Source: Diphasiastrum complanatum (Eukaryota > Streptophyta > Lycopodiopsida > Lycopodiales > Lycopodiaceae). From it: 64,000 nt of DNA. This document shows, one piece after another, positions 45,421 through 57,700 of this stretch. Position numbers and translations under genes: made by a program. The notes beneath the pieces are model-generated. The model was not told the origin of the DNA, ran no database searches, and saw only the letters and a program-made list of their open reading frames with translations. The stretch spans positions 55,593,173 to 55,657,172 of the forward strand of contig CM055099.1 in the NCBI GenBank assembly GCA_029204225.1. The letters run 5' to 3'. The stretch's first letter is position 1; each line of letters begins with the position of its first letter.

Positions 45421-46035
45421 GAACCGACGCACAAATAATGACTCCCTCTCAGTCTGATACATGTGAACGTGTGATATAATGGTACGTCGCTCTCGTTGCA
45501 GTGCATACTTAGATCGTGCACATGGGCATGGTATTCTCTGGTGTAACCAGGCCTCTGATCCTATATGTGATGGTCCTACCTCATCATCTGAGGATGAAGA
45601 ATGTGAACTCACCATTTGCATTGATGCACCTTGACAATTGACAATGGATGGAATACAAAATTAGAAATGATCAGCAATTCATAAAACAAACTAGATAAAT
45701 GCATTGAGACGAACAAAAGACATTTATGTAATAATTAAATTTTAGTCTAGTGCAACTACTCTCTCAAAATTAGCAATACAATTGCAAGATCGGATTATGC
45801 CTAGATATGCGAAGCATTCCTACGTGCATCATTACATGGCTAGCCTCGCTCTTCAGTTCTCGCTAGTTTCTTTACTATACTTTATTCTCGAGTTTCCCGA
45901 TTTTCGAAAATAGGTTTGGACTGGGTTTCTATAAGAACCGTCGGTTCCCATATCTGGTTCCCAATATATATTACTTTATAAAAATTAATAAAAAAATATT
46001 TTGAAAATGATTATTGCTATAATAGTCACTTGCAT
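45421..46035 (-). repeat. CACTA 5' fragment inserted in the DUF7869-like gene
   Basis: Highly similar to 1040-1640 along about 600 bases, including the first TNP2 exon (SSHSSSSDDEVGPSHIGSEA, RIPCPCARSK). TGCAT occurs at both junctions, and the interrupted coding region resumes at the right edge. The terminal CACTA bases seen at 1660 are missing here. Confidence 0.65.
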
Positions 46036-47120
46036 GACTTTAGAAAGACCCAACATTACGGGGATCCTTACAAGGTCAAACTGTTTCTCCAGATGCTTTA
46101 AATGCAACTGCTTGGCTAAAGCATTTCATAGATGTGCATGGAGAAAATTTGTCTGATTCTTTATATTTTCACTTGCCGGATAATTTCACAAAATTAGAGA
46201 TATTTTCTATGTACAAAGAGTTTGCCAAAACAAAAAATGTTCCCTATTTGAGTTACTCATATTTTCTTAGAATTTGGAAAAGAGATTTGGACTGATAAAG
46301 ATTCTCAAAAAATTATGAATGAAGTGTGCTCCACTTGTGAGTTGTTAAAGTCTGCAAAACAACTTGCACAGACCAATGATGAGAAAGGTAAATGTTAATC
46401 AGATTTGTCATTGATTTTAATATTTTATGTTTTGAAATAAATTTAAGTTGCAATCTATTTTAATATCATTATGGTATCTTTATTCTATTAAATATGTTCA
46501 TTGTATTTTCAGTGGATGCTGCAAGAGCCCTTCAAGTTCACAAAGATCAACAAACAGTTGAAAGACAAAAGTTGGCCAAGCATCAAAAGAAATGTTTGGA
46601 ATGTCCACAAAAATATCCAGGCCTTGTTATTGATGGCATTGATCAGAAGAAAACAATGTTGCCTCAATTCGTCAAAGCTCCCAAAAATTTGAACGAGGCA
46701 GATTTTATTCAGGTTCATCTAGTTGGAGCACTTGTGTTTAATAGTACTTTACAGTCCAAGGTCTTTTTTAACTATCCTAATGTTTGAAACGATCCAAATT
46801 TGACAATCACCATTGTACATAAAATCATTTGCGAATTTGGTGAAAATCTTCTTGAAATTATTTATTTGCAGCATGACAACACTGCTAGGAAAAATAAATA
46901 CCAAACTGTTTTGGCTTACTTGTCCATGCTAGTAAAGAATTTTTTTTTCCAAAAAGTAGAAATAGGATTTTTGTTGGTAGGGCATACTCACAATCAAATT
47001 GATCAAATGTTTAGTTGCTTTTCTAAGAGGTTGAGATGCAAGAAAGCATTTTCTTTACCAGTGGTTCAAAGCATTGTCAAAGAATCATATGCGCCAAAGC
47101 CAAATGTGTCACACATATGA
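46036..47120 (+). pseudogene. DUF7869-type transposase relic, catalytic part
   Basis: It resumes with ATAWLKHFIDVHGENLSDSL and HLPDNFTKLEIFSMYKEF. After an intron-like gap (46388-46511), ORF 46494-46787 has VHKDQQTVERQKLAKHQ and LVIDGIDQKKTMLPQF. ORF 46800-47120 has LEIIYLQHDNTARKNKYQTV, then FLLVGHTHNQIDQMFSCFSK. DGID, LQxDN and GHTHxxID are the conserved acidic blocks of DUF7869 proteins, which are thought to be DDE-type transposases of the RNase H fold. One stop at 46785 separates the two ORFs. All three acidic positions are kept. Confidence 0.65.
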
Positions 47121-47289
47121 TTTTCATGATTATATTAAGGCATCCAATGAAACAAAGTGATGCAAAGCTAATAGTAAAGATATTAGCTTTCATCATCAGT
47201 TTAAAATCAAATGTAATGATTCAGACATTGTATTATTATGGGGCAAACAATTTTCAAATTCAATTTCATGGCTACCTCTTGAAGGAGTT

Positions 47290-47548
47290 TGATTTTTGCT
47301 TAACATTCTGTCGACTCAAATCAAGCTTGTTGTGTTGTCTCCCTTGAAGTCCATGTTTAAAAAACAAAAGGCGCAAAGAGAACATCGTGAGATTGATCCA
47401 TTTGCCTCATTAAATTTTTTGAAATCAAGTATTCAGACAGCTTATCATTTTTTGATGAGTGTAGCATGCTCTAGACTTGATATCTTCACCAAATCATTGA
47501 TAGATCTGATTTCCTCCTTCATAACCTGAAACACAAGCTCTGATACCA
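47290..47548 (-). pseudogene. Copia A-family leader fragment
   Basis: On the minus strand next to the LTR: PBS TGGTATCAGAGC (47548-47537), then GAGGAAATCAGATCTATCAA, as in Copia A 4847-4866. It breaks off before gag. Confidence 0.7.
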
Positions 47549-48194
47549 TGTGAAAGATCTCAGATCCTTAAGATCCAATCTACTTAAATGATGTTTGGTT
47601 AGAAAGAGAAATACACTACCAATCTCACCAATGTAGAAAAAATCAGCATCTATACACAAAATGAGATGCAAACACTAATAGAACTTGATCAAACTTGAAT
47701 GAAATGATAAAGTACCGTTGTTGTCTGTACCAGCAAGCTACTATATTTCACACGTGTGGATCCAAAAAAAACAATAAATGATCATTCTGCACATAGAATT
47801 GCAAGCAATCACCAAGATAGTGCACCAATGGATAGTAAAACCCAAGATAACCATGTATAAGCATGAAATGAGATAGAGAAGAGAGAAGATAGCTCTCTTC
47901 ACGAGTTATGTCCTTTTATAACAGGTCCAAACCCTATTCGGCCACTTGGCTTTCCCACCAAAATGCTAACCCTACTAATTTTGGGTCTAGATTCAATGTA
48001 CACAACTATTCAAATTTGAATCTACTCAAACTCGCATTCTAACTTTCCCACACTTTCAAAAAGTGTTTATTCAAATGACATTTAGACTAATGAACTTTGA
48101 AAAGTCAATCTCTAAGTCTAAAACAAGTTTTGGCCTCAATATGCCAAATATGAAAATATAGCAAAATGTGATGAAACTAGTTGAATCTTTCACA
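47549..48194 (-). repeat. 5' LTR of a truncated Copia A-family element
   Basis: 646 bases, TG...CA bounded, similar to the Copia A LTRs in reverse. A perfect reverse-complement PBS abuts it on the left. CACACGTGTG lies at 47749-47758. The 3' LTR was not found. Confidence 0.88.
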
Positions 48195-51100
48195 TTCCAT
48201 ACAAGAATCTAGTAATTTGGACTCGGGATAAGATATTCTATGATTCTGAATAAAAATTCATGTTTGTAATAGTATTGGATACTCATTATTGACTTTTTTG
48301 AATCTTTGATATCTTATACATTGTCTCCTAAGAACTTTTCAATCGAAATTATGTAATTTCTTTTTAAAAGGGGCAGAAGAAAATATAGGAATAAGACTTT
48401 TGAGGAATCATCCAGTTGCATAGATTTTGGAAAAAAAAATCCAGTATATGTGAAAAGCTAGGAATAGAGGAACTCTCTAAGTGATTATTTTGAATAATCT
48501 AGCACGAGACATGTTTTGGGGATATTGAGCTATGAGATATTCATGCATATGAGAAGTAGTGGTAAAGATTAAATAAAGGACCACTGAGTGTTGCCAAGTA
48601 CCATTTTGTTATGGATTGGATTAGAGATATAAAGCTAATCTTAACCTTATGTCCAAAGATGTTTGTATAAATTAGCCTAATCTTGATTTGTACACTAAGA
48701 TCTGGAGTAGGCTGATTGGTTGAAGGAATTTTAATAATAAGAGTTAGAAGGTTGGAAAACTTGTGATGTGGAATTATTCACTTCAAAAATTTCTCAGATA
48801 TGTTATTTACTCATGAGACATAGAGTTTGTGTGTAGCTGAGTTGCAAGATTCTCAATGAGTTTAGGTCAGTAACATATGCAAATTATGGATATCTGCCTC
48901 TATATTTATGTACAGGAACATAGTTGGATATGTTGCTTATGTTGTGGATCTGCTATATGTGTTTCCTATGTATTGAGTTTATATCGTATACTTAAACTAG
49001 TCAGTGTGCATAGACATATGAACAAGTAAATTGAGGAACAGTTACTTGTAGGTTAATGTTTCTTTCTATCGCAAGAATAACTTAGAGATGGTTTATAAGA
49101 GGATCCAAATATGGTGTTATACTAAAAATTCTACACCTAGACATTTGAGAGTTCTGAATCATTTACAATTGACTTGAGTAATTAGATTACTCTCGTTTAA
49201 AAATTAATTGGATGAATATGCAATGTGAAGAGAATTCACCGGAAACTGTTTATTTTGATCTATATTGCTTATAAGACACATGATTTGTGAGTCATCAAGA
49301 TTCATCTACGAGAATTGTGTGCATAGAATATAGAAGATTCTTGATAAAGAATATTTCTTGAAGGAGAAATATCCTAAGTTATTGACTGAATCCTAGTAGT
49401 TCATATCAAATGTCAGAGTCTAACTAATATCAAGGATAACCCCTGAATTCAGTTGGAATTCAGTAGAACTTTGTAATATCTAGTTGTTGTTCTAGGTGAT
49501 TGTATGAAGTTTATATTGTTAAAGATTGAGATTTAATGGTCTTTGATGGATATTGTAGAATTTGGAACTCGTAACCTAGTTAAGAATTGGGTTGGAAGAA
49601 TATTCTTGGAATCCAGTAATTTTCCCTGTGGAAAAGATTTCAGAATGTTTCTTATATTTCCTGAGTGGTATGTTATACATAAACTCCAGTAGATCATCAA
49701 AAAATATTCATATCTAGTCAATGAAATCACTTAACTTCTAAAAAACAGTAGATGAATATTATTGGTGGACAAATTTTGGCCCATTATTTGTTAACACATG
49801 TGAGGCCCTAAATTTGTCAAGGGGTGTTGGCCTCCAATATCGGTTTAAGTTGGTATTTGCATATTTTCACATTTTTCTCCTTAAGGAATGTTTTCTTTAA
49901 AAGTTTAGTTGCATCAAACAATCAATGAAATTTCTTGACCTAGAGTGATCAAAATTGCCATCAATTTTCAAACTTTCAAGCATTTGGTGTATGTTGGTTG
50001 ATCAAAGAGGTAAAGATTTTTGTTGATCTTGACAAATTAATTGTGGACTAGGCTCCAACGGACTAGAGTACCATATCAGATCATCCATTCTTCCTACAGC
50101 AGTTATTGATTTCTCCTACAATAGTTATTGATTCCATAAAAAAATGTCATCCATTTCTAGTTAGATTGTGAGATTGATTTTCTCTAAGTATTCTTTGTGG
50201 AAGGTTAGAGTGGAATATATTCTTGTGCTTTAGGACTTAATTGAAATTGTTTAAAGGATTGAGGATGAGTCTCAAACTCCCCAAGGACAAGCCAATTACA
50301 AGAAGAGATCCAAAATTTCCTTCCATTGCATTAAATTGAAGGATGCTTGTGCATGTTCCTCGCTTCAAGAGGTATTGTACAATCCTATGCAATCATTGAT
50401 TAGCATCCTTCCATTGATGTTCTCCAAGGGTTTTTAATAAGAAAAAATCAAGAAAATGCAATGTTGGATCTGCAAATTTGGATATAATAAAATCTGTACA
50501 TACACCGATTCTCCAACTCTACCTTATTCTCTTAAGACACTGTCTTCTTCTTGCATCTCACCTCCCCCCAAGTTGGAGATGAATTATAAAATTTTAAAAG
50601 AAAGAGTGTCCATTGTATTCTAGATAATCTAAGTTTTAATTTATATGAACTTTTGCCTACGGATGGATGATAGAAAATTATTCCAGTTCCTCCTAGCTTG
50701 AGTTACATTAAATCATATGCTTACGGTCAATATGATGGAATGCTTGGAAAGCCACTAATAGAGTTAGGGCCGCAATGCGATAGTAAGTATGCTAGAAAGT
50801 AAAGACGAGCTACAAGAAAATTTCAACTAATCAACATTGAAAAAATCTTAAAATTTTGAATTTCACTGATCCACCTCAACATAAAAGTGAGACCAAAACT
50901 TTGTTTATTTTTTTTATCTTTTTTCTAGCCCAGTCGCTCAAAAAACAAATCCTTTGGGCTCAATTGACAATCTAAATGGACAACTGAATTGTATTTGGGA
51001 TCAATCTACAAATTTGAATGGTACATCATTGAAAACAATTTATTGAGGCTAAATCAATAAGCTAAGTGCTTGCCAATCCAATCCACCTTTCCTCTATGAG

Positions 51101-52700
51101 TGAGAGTGATCTCAGTAGTTACCTTGATTAGTTGCCTTCCTCACAGCCAAATGCTTAGCTAAAAACAATCACCCCAAAATCACTCTGATATAAATCAAAG
51201 CCTAATGATGATAAACTACTTCAGCTAGATGGACATGCGCAACATATGACTTCTTAGTCATGACATAAATAATCAGACATGTAGTTGGAGGTACAATTTT
51301 CTAGAGATGAAATCATAACATATGTTTGTACAAGTCGTTGACCTGCTGGTATCACCCACCCTAGCAATACTAGTCTAGTTGATACACATGCAAATTATTG
51401 ATCATGTTCGTTTTGATATCTATTTGACATCAATATCTAGAAAAGATTATAATGTTTTGGGATCAGCTTTGAAATTTAAAGTAGGAAATTTTCCAATGCC
51501 AGAGAGCCTATGTTGTAATCCCCACTCAATAACTACTTGAAGTGGTGGTGTGCACATGAACTTCCACTATTTTGAAGTGAGTTGGAAAGACCAACTTGTG
51601 AACTTGCCAAGTCACATGGAAGTGATTTGCAAATCCTAATTTGAAAGTCAAACTTGTTTCTAACTTGTGCAATGTAGAAAGAGGCCTATGCAATACAAAA
51701 AGAGGTTCTTAGCTCGTGGAGGGGCACAATAAGAGACCCATGTTGGTGCAATGTCAGAGATACGCTTTAAAATGAAGGCACTTTCTACTACTCAAAGATA
51801 AGGTGCTTTTGTGAGAAATTGATTGTATCTAAAAATTGACATGTTTCAAGTAGACTGTGACAAACTTTTAATGTACATGTGAGAGGGGGGCATTAATTGT
51901 GCAAAGGAAGTATTGCCTCATCAATTTACAATTCACTATCGTGCTTGATTTGATGCATTCCATGGCCCGCCCAAGGTTTGGGAGTTCTCATTGTTGGAAA
52001 ATGACATAAAAATAGAAAATGCATATCATGAGAAAAAAAGCAAAGTTACCACCATATTATGTGTGTAAATTACATTTTCCAAAGCCTCAACCCATACAAA
52101 ATGAAAATGTGTGACCCTTAGAAAAAAAGGTGTGTCCGGTTCCTTGTCATTGATTGTTGATAAGTGGTGAAATTGGCCGTAAACGTTCTGTCTGCATAAA
52201 TGAACCAAAATGAAAATGTGTGAAAAAGGGTGTTTTAGTGAATTTTACACTTGTGAATAGCCATTCAATTTTTAATTATGGCTTGACCTAAGAGCCTCAA
52301 TATAATTAATTTCATGACCATTTTATGATGCAAAGGTCAGAAAAAGAAACCATTTCCAAATAAGTAGAATCATGTTATCATTTTTTTTGGGGATTGCTAC
52401 AACATAAGACCATTCCCAGATATGTAAAGTCATGTCTTACTTTTTGTGAAGGGATTGCTACATCTGAAGGAGTGGAATCTCAACGAAACTCAGGTCTCCT
52501 CTTTTAAACAACGTTCAGTGTTGAGTAGAGTGTCTAATGTTCAAAAAATATGTTCAAGAAAGACCTTTCCACTATGCTATGCATCATCTCATTTTCGGAA
52601 GACTTTCAACGCATTAGGCAATAAAGCATTATATTTAGCAGTGAAGTCTTTGGGGTGTAATCTCCTGAAGTCTCATGTCTGTTTTGTGCTCAAAATTGAG
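48195..52700. other. Long gene-free stretch
   Basis: AT-rich and without a convincing ORF longer than 65 codons that resembles a protein. 49.60-49.70 kb resembles 26.90-26.98 kb. 52.03-52.25 kb contains a partial repeat (CAAAATGAAAATGTGTGA occurs at about 52096 and 52205). This may be decayed retroelement DNA plus the 3' flank of the CAT gene. Confidence 0.4.
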
Positions 52701-52805
52701 CGCTATATTCAGAACTAATGTTTGGCCACACTGGATTGAGGGCCTCCGAGTTTGCTTCACCTTCGTAAGCGGCAATTGAAGAGCTACTTGCCAAGGCTAG
52801 ACAAA

Positions 52806-55800
52806 TTATTGTATAACAAGAGCGCTGCAGATATCTGCATTCCCATCACAAGGTCCCGATGGTTGTTTGACGCAACTTTTTGGCGGTTTCAAAGCTTCTG
52901 ACTGTATTTCCTGGTCTGCTTTCACTCGTCCTCTCTCTTCATGAATGGCCAATTGTGCGTCATGAGTAGCATGTACACTGTAAACCATGTAAAAGGATAT
53001 AGCTACACCAGACCATATTCCGAACCGCTCATATGATTTTTTATCAACAGAGCCCAGCAAGAGCACGTTCAAAAATATGGATGCTGCAGCCAAACCTGGC
53101 ATGCAAGGAGCTCCCCATTCATTTGGGTGATAGGCCATTGGTACTATCAGCCAAAAAATCGTTGTGATACATATCGGGATTGCACCACAAAGAGCAAGAA
53201 CCCACCACATATCGTACCCTATCTGCCATACCAGAACAAAACTAGCTGAGGATACTGACAAAAGTATCAAGAAGATGATTGTTGGTCTTGGATCAGTGGC
53301 TCCAACGACAACATAGCGATGAAAAATGAGCGCATTAGCAACCATGTAAAACACAAAAAGCGTTCCAATTGAGATCAGGTTGAGAAGAACGTCCAGCTCC
53401 GTGAAAAAAGCTACGAATGCTGTGCACAAACCTGGTTCATTATCATCGCACAGATCAACAATTAACAACAAGAATCTTGCCGTCAAAGCTAATTACGTAC
53501 GTAACGTCAACACTAACAAATTAATCCTTTTAGTGAAAGATAATCTGATTATCACTCTCACCTACTTCAGAGAACTTCATCAGATATCTCTCATCTGCGT
53601 GCTAAGATTGGGTCTCACAAAGAAGTGAAGAAATTACCAAGAAAAACAGTGGCGTGAATCGGTGTTCCAGTTCTGGGGTGAATTCTGGCAAACCAACACG
53701 GAATCACATGAGCACGGCCAATAACACACAGGTAACGGGCTTGCCCAAGCATTGCAACAAGTAACGATGTGATAATTCCCATGCTTGCGCCCAACCCCAC
53801 AAGATTGGATGCCCATTTCCAACCCGAAATCTGCTTAAACGCCGTGGAAAAGGGTGCTCCTGCATCGATCTGTTTTCAAAAGTAAAGAAACTGAAGCATA
53901 TTCATCACTTCACGCTCCATCTCACAAGCAACCGAAAGCTGAAGGAAATTGTCTAGTGAACCCACTGGCGGCTGGCCACGGAATCTAGATTTAGTGCTAA
54001 GTAAACAAAAGATCTATTATAAGCATTGAAAAGCAGAAGTACCAAAGCTTGAGTATTAATTTCATTTACCAAGTCGTAAGGTAAAAGCATACAGATAGAC
54101 GCAGCCATAAGGCAGTAGAGCACAGATACTATAATGACGGAGCCCGACACACCGAGTGGTAAGTTCTTTGCCGGTTCTTTAATCTCCTCTGCTAAGGTTG
54201 CCACTGCATCGTATCCTATGTAGCTGAAGTAGACTATAGCAGCCCCATTAAACACTCCACGCACCCCAAAAGGAAAGAAACCTCCTGGGTTTGAGGGCTT
54301 TCCTGGGGAAGTAAAATTCTCGGCGTTGCCCTTCAGAAAACCGCCAATGATTATGAATATTACAAGGACAAGGTGGAATAGCGTGACCACGATGTTGAGA
54401 ATTGAGCTATCCTTTGTACTGCAAACGCAATGCCCCCGCGCAAGAAGTTAGCTGCCAGTTTTAAGAAGAGACATTAGATCCTTTTAGTCTAAAGGCTATC
54501 GTGAGTCAATATGATTATTATTTAAGCATCATAATACAGACCTCAACTTGCTGATTAGTATTCTTTTATTGAAGGAAAGACCTAGCTACATTCTTCAAAA
54601 TCGTAACACTGTCAGGAACTTAGAATTATTGCCCTTTGGGAGACAAAAGTTCCATCATCGGCAAATAGGTCAGAGAAAACAACACTTTAGGAACATTCCC
54701 AGTAGCCATTGGATGAGCCAGAAGATAACCTGATTGGGTCCAAGTCAGGCTTTACAATATAAACAAGAAGCATATGCGCTTCTACCAGATAGATTTTACA
54801 GCTAAAACGTTTTCTGCGGCATGCGTCGTGGACATGCCTGTGGCTCAAGCCTCACAGCGAGAACAATAAGTTCAAATTTGAGAGACTAGTAGTATTGCAG
54901 ATATCGTAGTGAGATACAACAGGTTATTACCCCTCATAGGATTAATTCATAGCAATATGAAGCTAACAACAACAGCTTACCACGAGCCATCAAGATCCGA
55001 GGGAATACTCAGGTAATACCAGCGTCCAGATAACATTACGTTAATGTTCGCTCTAGATCTGAACTAACACGACTGCTGTCATTTGCAAAACCCAAGAACG
55101 TACCATTGGAGTTGCTACAGAGCAGACGGATAGTCTTACCTGCAACATATGCAGAAAGTCAATATCATCAATACACCGACAGCAGGGAAGTCCAGCATGT
55201 TGTAACCTGGGCTGAGTCCAGGGGCCTTCACAAGCCATGTGTGATCAGTCTGATCACCTCCAAATACTGTGGCGAAGTAAGAAGTGAAACTCCGAGCTAC
55301 TGCAGCATTGGATAGTACATACTCCATCATCAAGTTCACTCCTGTTAGGTATGCAGCAAACTCACCTGCAATGCCGATCAAACAGATGAGCAATAAATGG
55401 AAGAAAGAGTATCATGTCCCACAAAATAAGCAGGCGGTAATCAGCCCATCATATCCACATACCAAAGGTAGTGCGCAGATAACTGAAGGCGCCTCCAGCT
55501 GCGGGCATCTGAACACCAAATTCAGTATAGCAAATGGCAGAGAGCAGTGAAGAAATCCCAGCAACAATGTAGGCCAAAATCACAGATGGCCCTGAATACA
55601 ATCTTGCGGCACTACCTGTAGAAACAAAAATACCAGCACCAACCATGCCTCCAACACCTAATGCTAGAACGTCATACCACAAGAGCTTTCTTCGCATTTC
55701 AGCTCCAGATTTCGCTTTGGTTTCCGTACTTAACTCTTCTATTGGACAAACGGCCAAAACTCTCTCCCTTAATCGTTCAGGGGTATTCAATAAAGACCTT

Positions 55801-55835
55801 CCATAGGTAGCAAGACTCGAAAAGGAGCCTTGCAT
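52806..55835 (-). CDS. CAT: Cationic amino-acid transporter, CAT family (APC superfamily)
   Basis: Five exons on the minus strand: 55835-55463, 55365-55140, 54418-54070, 53869-53638 and 53431-52806, all with GT-AG borders and phases that join in frame, giving 601 residues. The start is the first in-frame ATG (MQGSFSSLATYG); open frame extends further upstream without an ATG. The N-terminal tail leads to EMRRKLLWYDVLALGVGG and VGAGIFVSTG, the first-membrane-segment motif of this family. Further blocks are EFAAYLTGVNLMMEYVLSNA, YFSYIGYDAVATLAEE, VAMLGQARYLCVIGRAHVIP, HPRTGTPIHATVFLG and SIGTLFVFYMVANALIFHRY. About 14 membrane segments are expected. Plant CATs carry cationic and other amino acids across plasma membrane or tonoplast; the motifs fit best with the CAT5/6/7 clade. 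It is the only intact host gene here, and its C-terminus (QPSGPCDGNADICSALVIQ) is its own. Confidence 0.92.
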
Positions 55836-57700
55836 TTCGTGCTCACTCAATACTGATTTCTCTAAATGCTTAATCGAGGATCCACGTGTAAGCAAAACAT
55901 CGACGAAATTTAAGTACTGCTTTCTAGAATAAAAATATATGAAATCGACACAAACACTTACACAGAAGCTGCTGATGTTCGTTGGAAGAGAATCTATTTC
56001 AAAGCAAAAAAAGTTTAAATGACTTCTTAGAATAGGCTAATGCAGCAGTTTTAAGATGTGGAAATACAAGCTCAGGAACTGTGACTTGTATTTCGACGGG
56101 TTAATGTAGAGATAAGCGCGCAAGTGCCGCAAAAGGTACCTCTCTGCTAGAAGCTTCCTCAGAAAATTCATCTTGCAGTAAAAGAGCACATTGGAATCAG
56201 GATAGACGATCTAAATTCAGCGCAGGTGTTAAAAAACCGTGCGAGTAAAACTCGTTACTCCTTTTCTACCGTATAAGCTCGAATGTTGCAATCTGAGGTC
56301 CAATTTACTTGGTATATTGTCAGAATATCGTGTACATTACATAGATTATGCAATTCATTGAACTCGATGAAATCTACCCATGCAAGATCCAGACGAAGAC
56401 ATGCATTACTTATAAGACAACAGGGAAACGAATTAATGTTTCATTTAAAAGCTCATAATTCTTATGTATAGAGTCTGGACGTCTAGACAGCGTGGAGTGT
56501 ATTGTCCCGACTGGATACAAATAAGTAATATGACACAAACAGTCAGATGAATTTATAGATTTAAACATGGAGAGAATGATAGACTATATTTTCCTGACAG
56601 TTAGAGATTATAAGCTTCCTATGATGATCTTTCGCTTGTAAGAATTCATGCAACCAGAACCTGCAAAACCCGGTATAAGAAATAGTATAACCTTGTGTCT
56701 CCTTTTCCTACAATAATGCATCATTGAAAAGATTCAAGAGGCGCAAGAGATAAGGTCAGAAATGAGGCTGATCATAAACGCGTGAACAGGAGTTTAGAGT
56801 TCATTAGAGAATGAATCGACAGAGCATAATATTAATCACTAAATCCTGCAACCTTCGTTATGCCAACCACCTACAACTTTTTTAACCTCTAAAATGCTAA
56901 AGCCTAGATTGCGGCATTGACGTTGGCAGCGTCAATAGAGGACCGTTGTAAATGTATCGGTTGGGAGAACGACGGAGTAACAAGAGGTAGATGGATTCCA
57001 CGTCTTGCACGAAGCACAAAACGGAAGGATGAACTTGGCTGGCGAAGTTGTCAACAAATAGTTGATTCAGCCGAGTATACTCATGTGAGGTTAAATAACC
57101 AAAAGCCGGTGTAGATGAAGCCAGTCTAGCAATTTCCAAAATTAGGAGCAGCTTTTAAATGAGTCATACAAGATAACTAGATTTCAACTTTAAGGATCTA
57201 TAAGTTAACAATCTATAAGTTATGATAAATCGAACAAAATAAATCGAACAGATGCAAATTAAGAGAAGGAAGAAGAAACAAATCTGTCCAGCAACAAACG
57301 CTTGCAATCATAGCCAGCTTCTGTAAATCGCGATCATGAAAGCTCTTTCGCAAAGATGAACAGGATCCAGCTTCGACGTCGAAGAACGACATCAATAATA
57401 AGAAGAGCCAGCGACTACGTCTACTACTATGTCATAAGAATTCAGAATGTGAGCGCAGAGAAGAAATACTTCCAACTTCCAAGCTGAGCCGCTGTCTCCT
57501 GCATCCGGGATACCGATCGTCGGCGAATTCCCGAGGCGACGACGAAACGACTTCTCAAGATTTAACGATGCGATGTGGACGTGACATGGCTGACGGGGAC
57601 AAGTCATCCATGGCCCTCGTCTCTCTTTTTGGTGCAATTTTAATTTAACGTCTCATTTGTGTTTAGAATAAAGTCATGGGGAAGGCCTTGAGAGAGTCCT
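55836..57700 (-). other. 5' flank of the CAT gene
   Basis: Non-coding as far as I can see. CCACGTG lies at 55882 within the likely 5' leader, upstream of the chosen ATG. 57.36-57.65 kb is less AT-rich and could be a distant untranslated first exon, but no splice pair was proven. An 80-codon minus ORF there has no recognisable features. Confidence 0.4.

Noticed and set aside
53615-53822. Two overlapping minus-strand ORFs
   Set aside because: One is exon 4 of the CAT gene read into its intron and the other is a wrong-frame shadow; both are covered by the CAT gene model.
57392-57637. 81-codon minus-strand ORF in a GC-richer patch
   Set aside because: No recognisable motif or splice link to the CAT gene; may be its untranslated 5' region.
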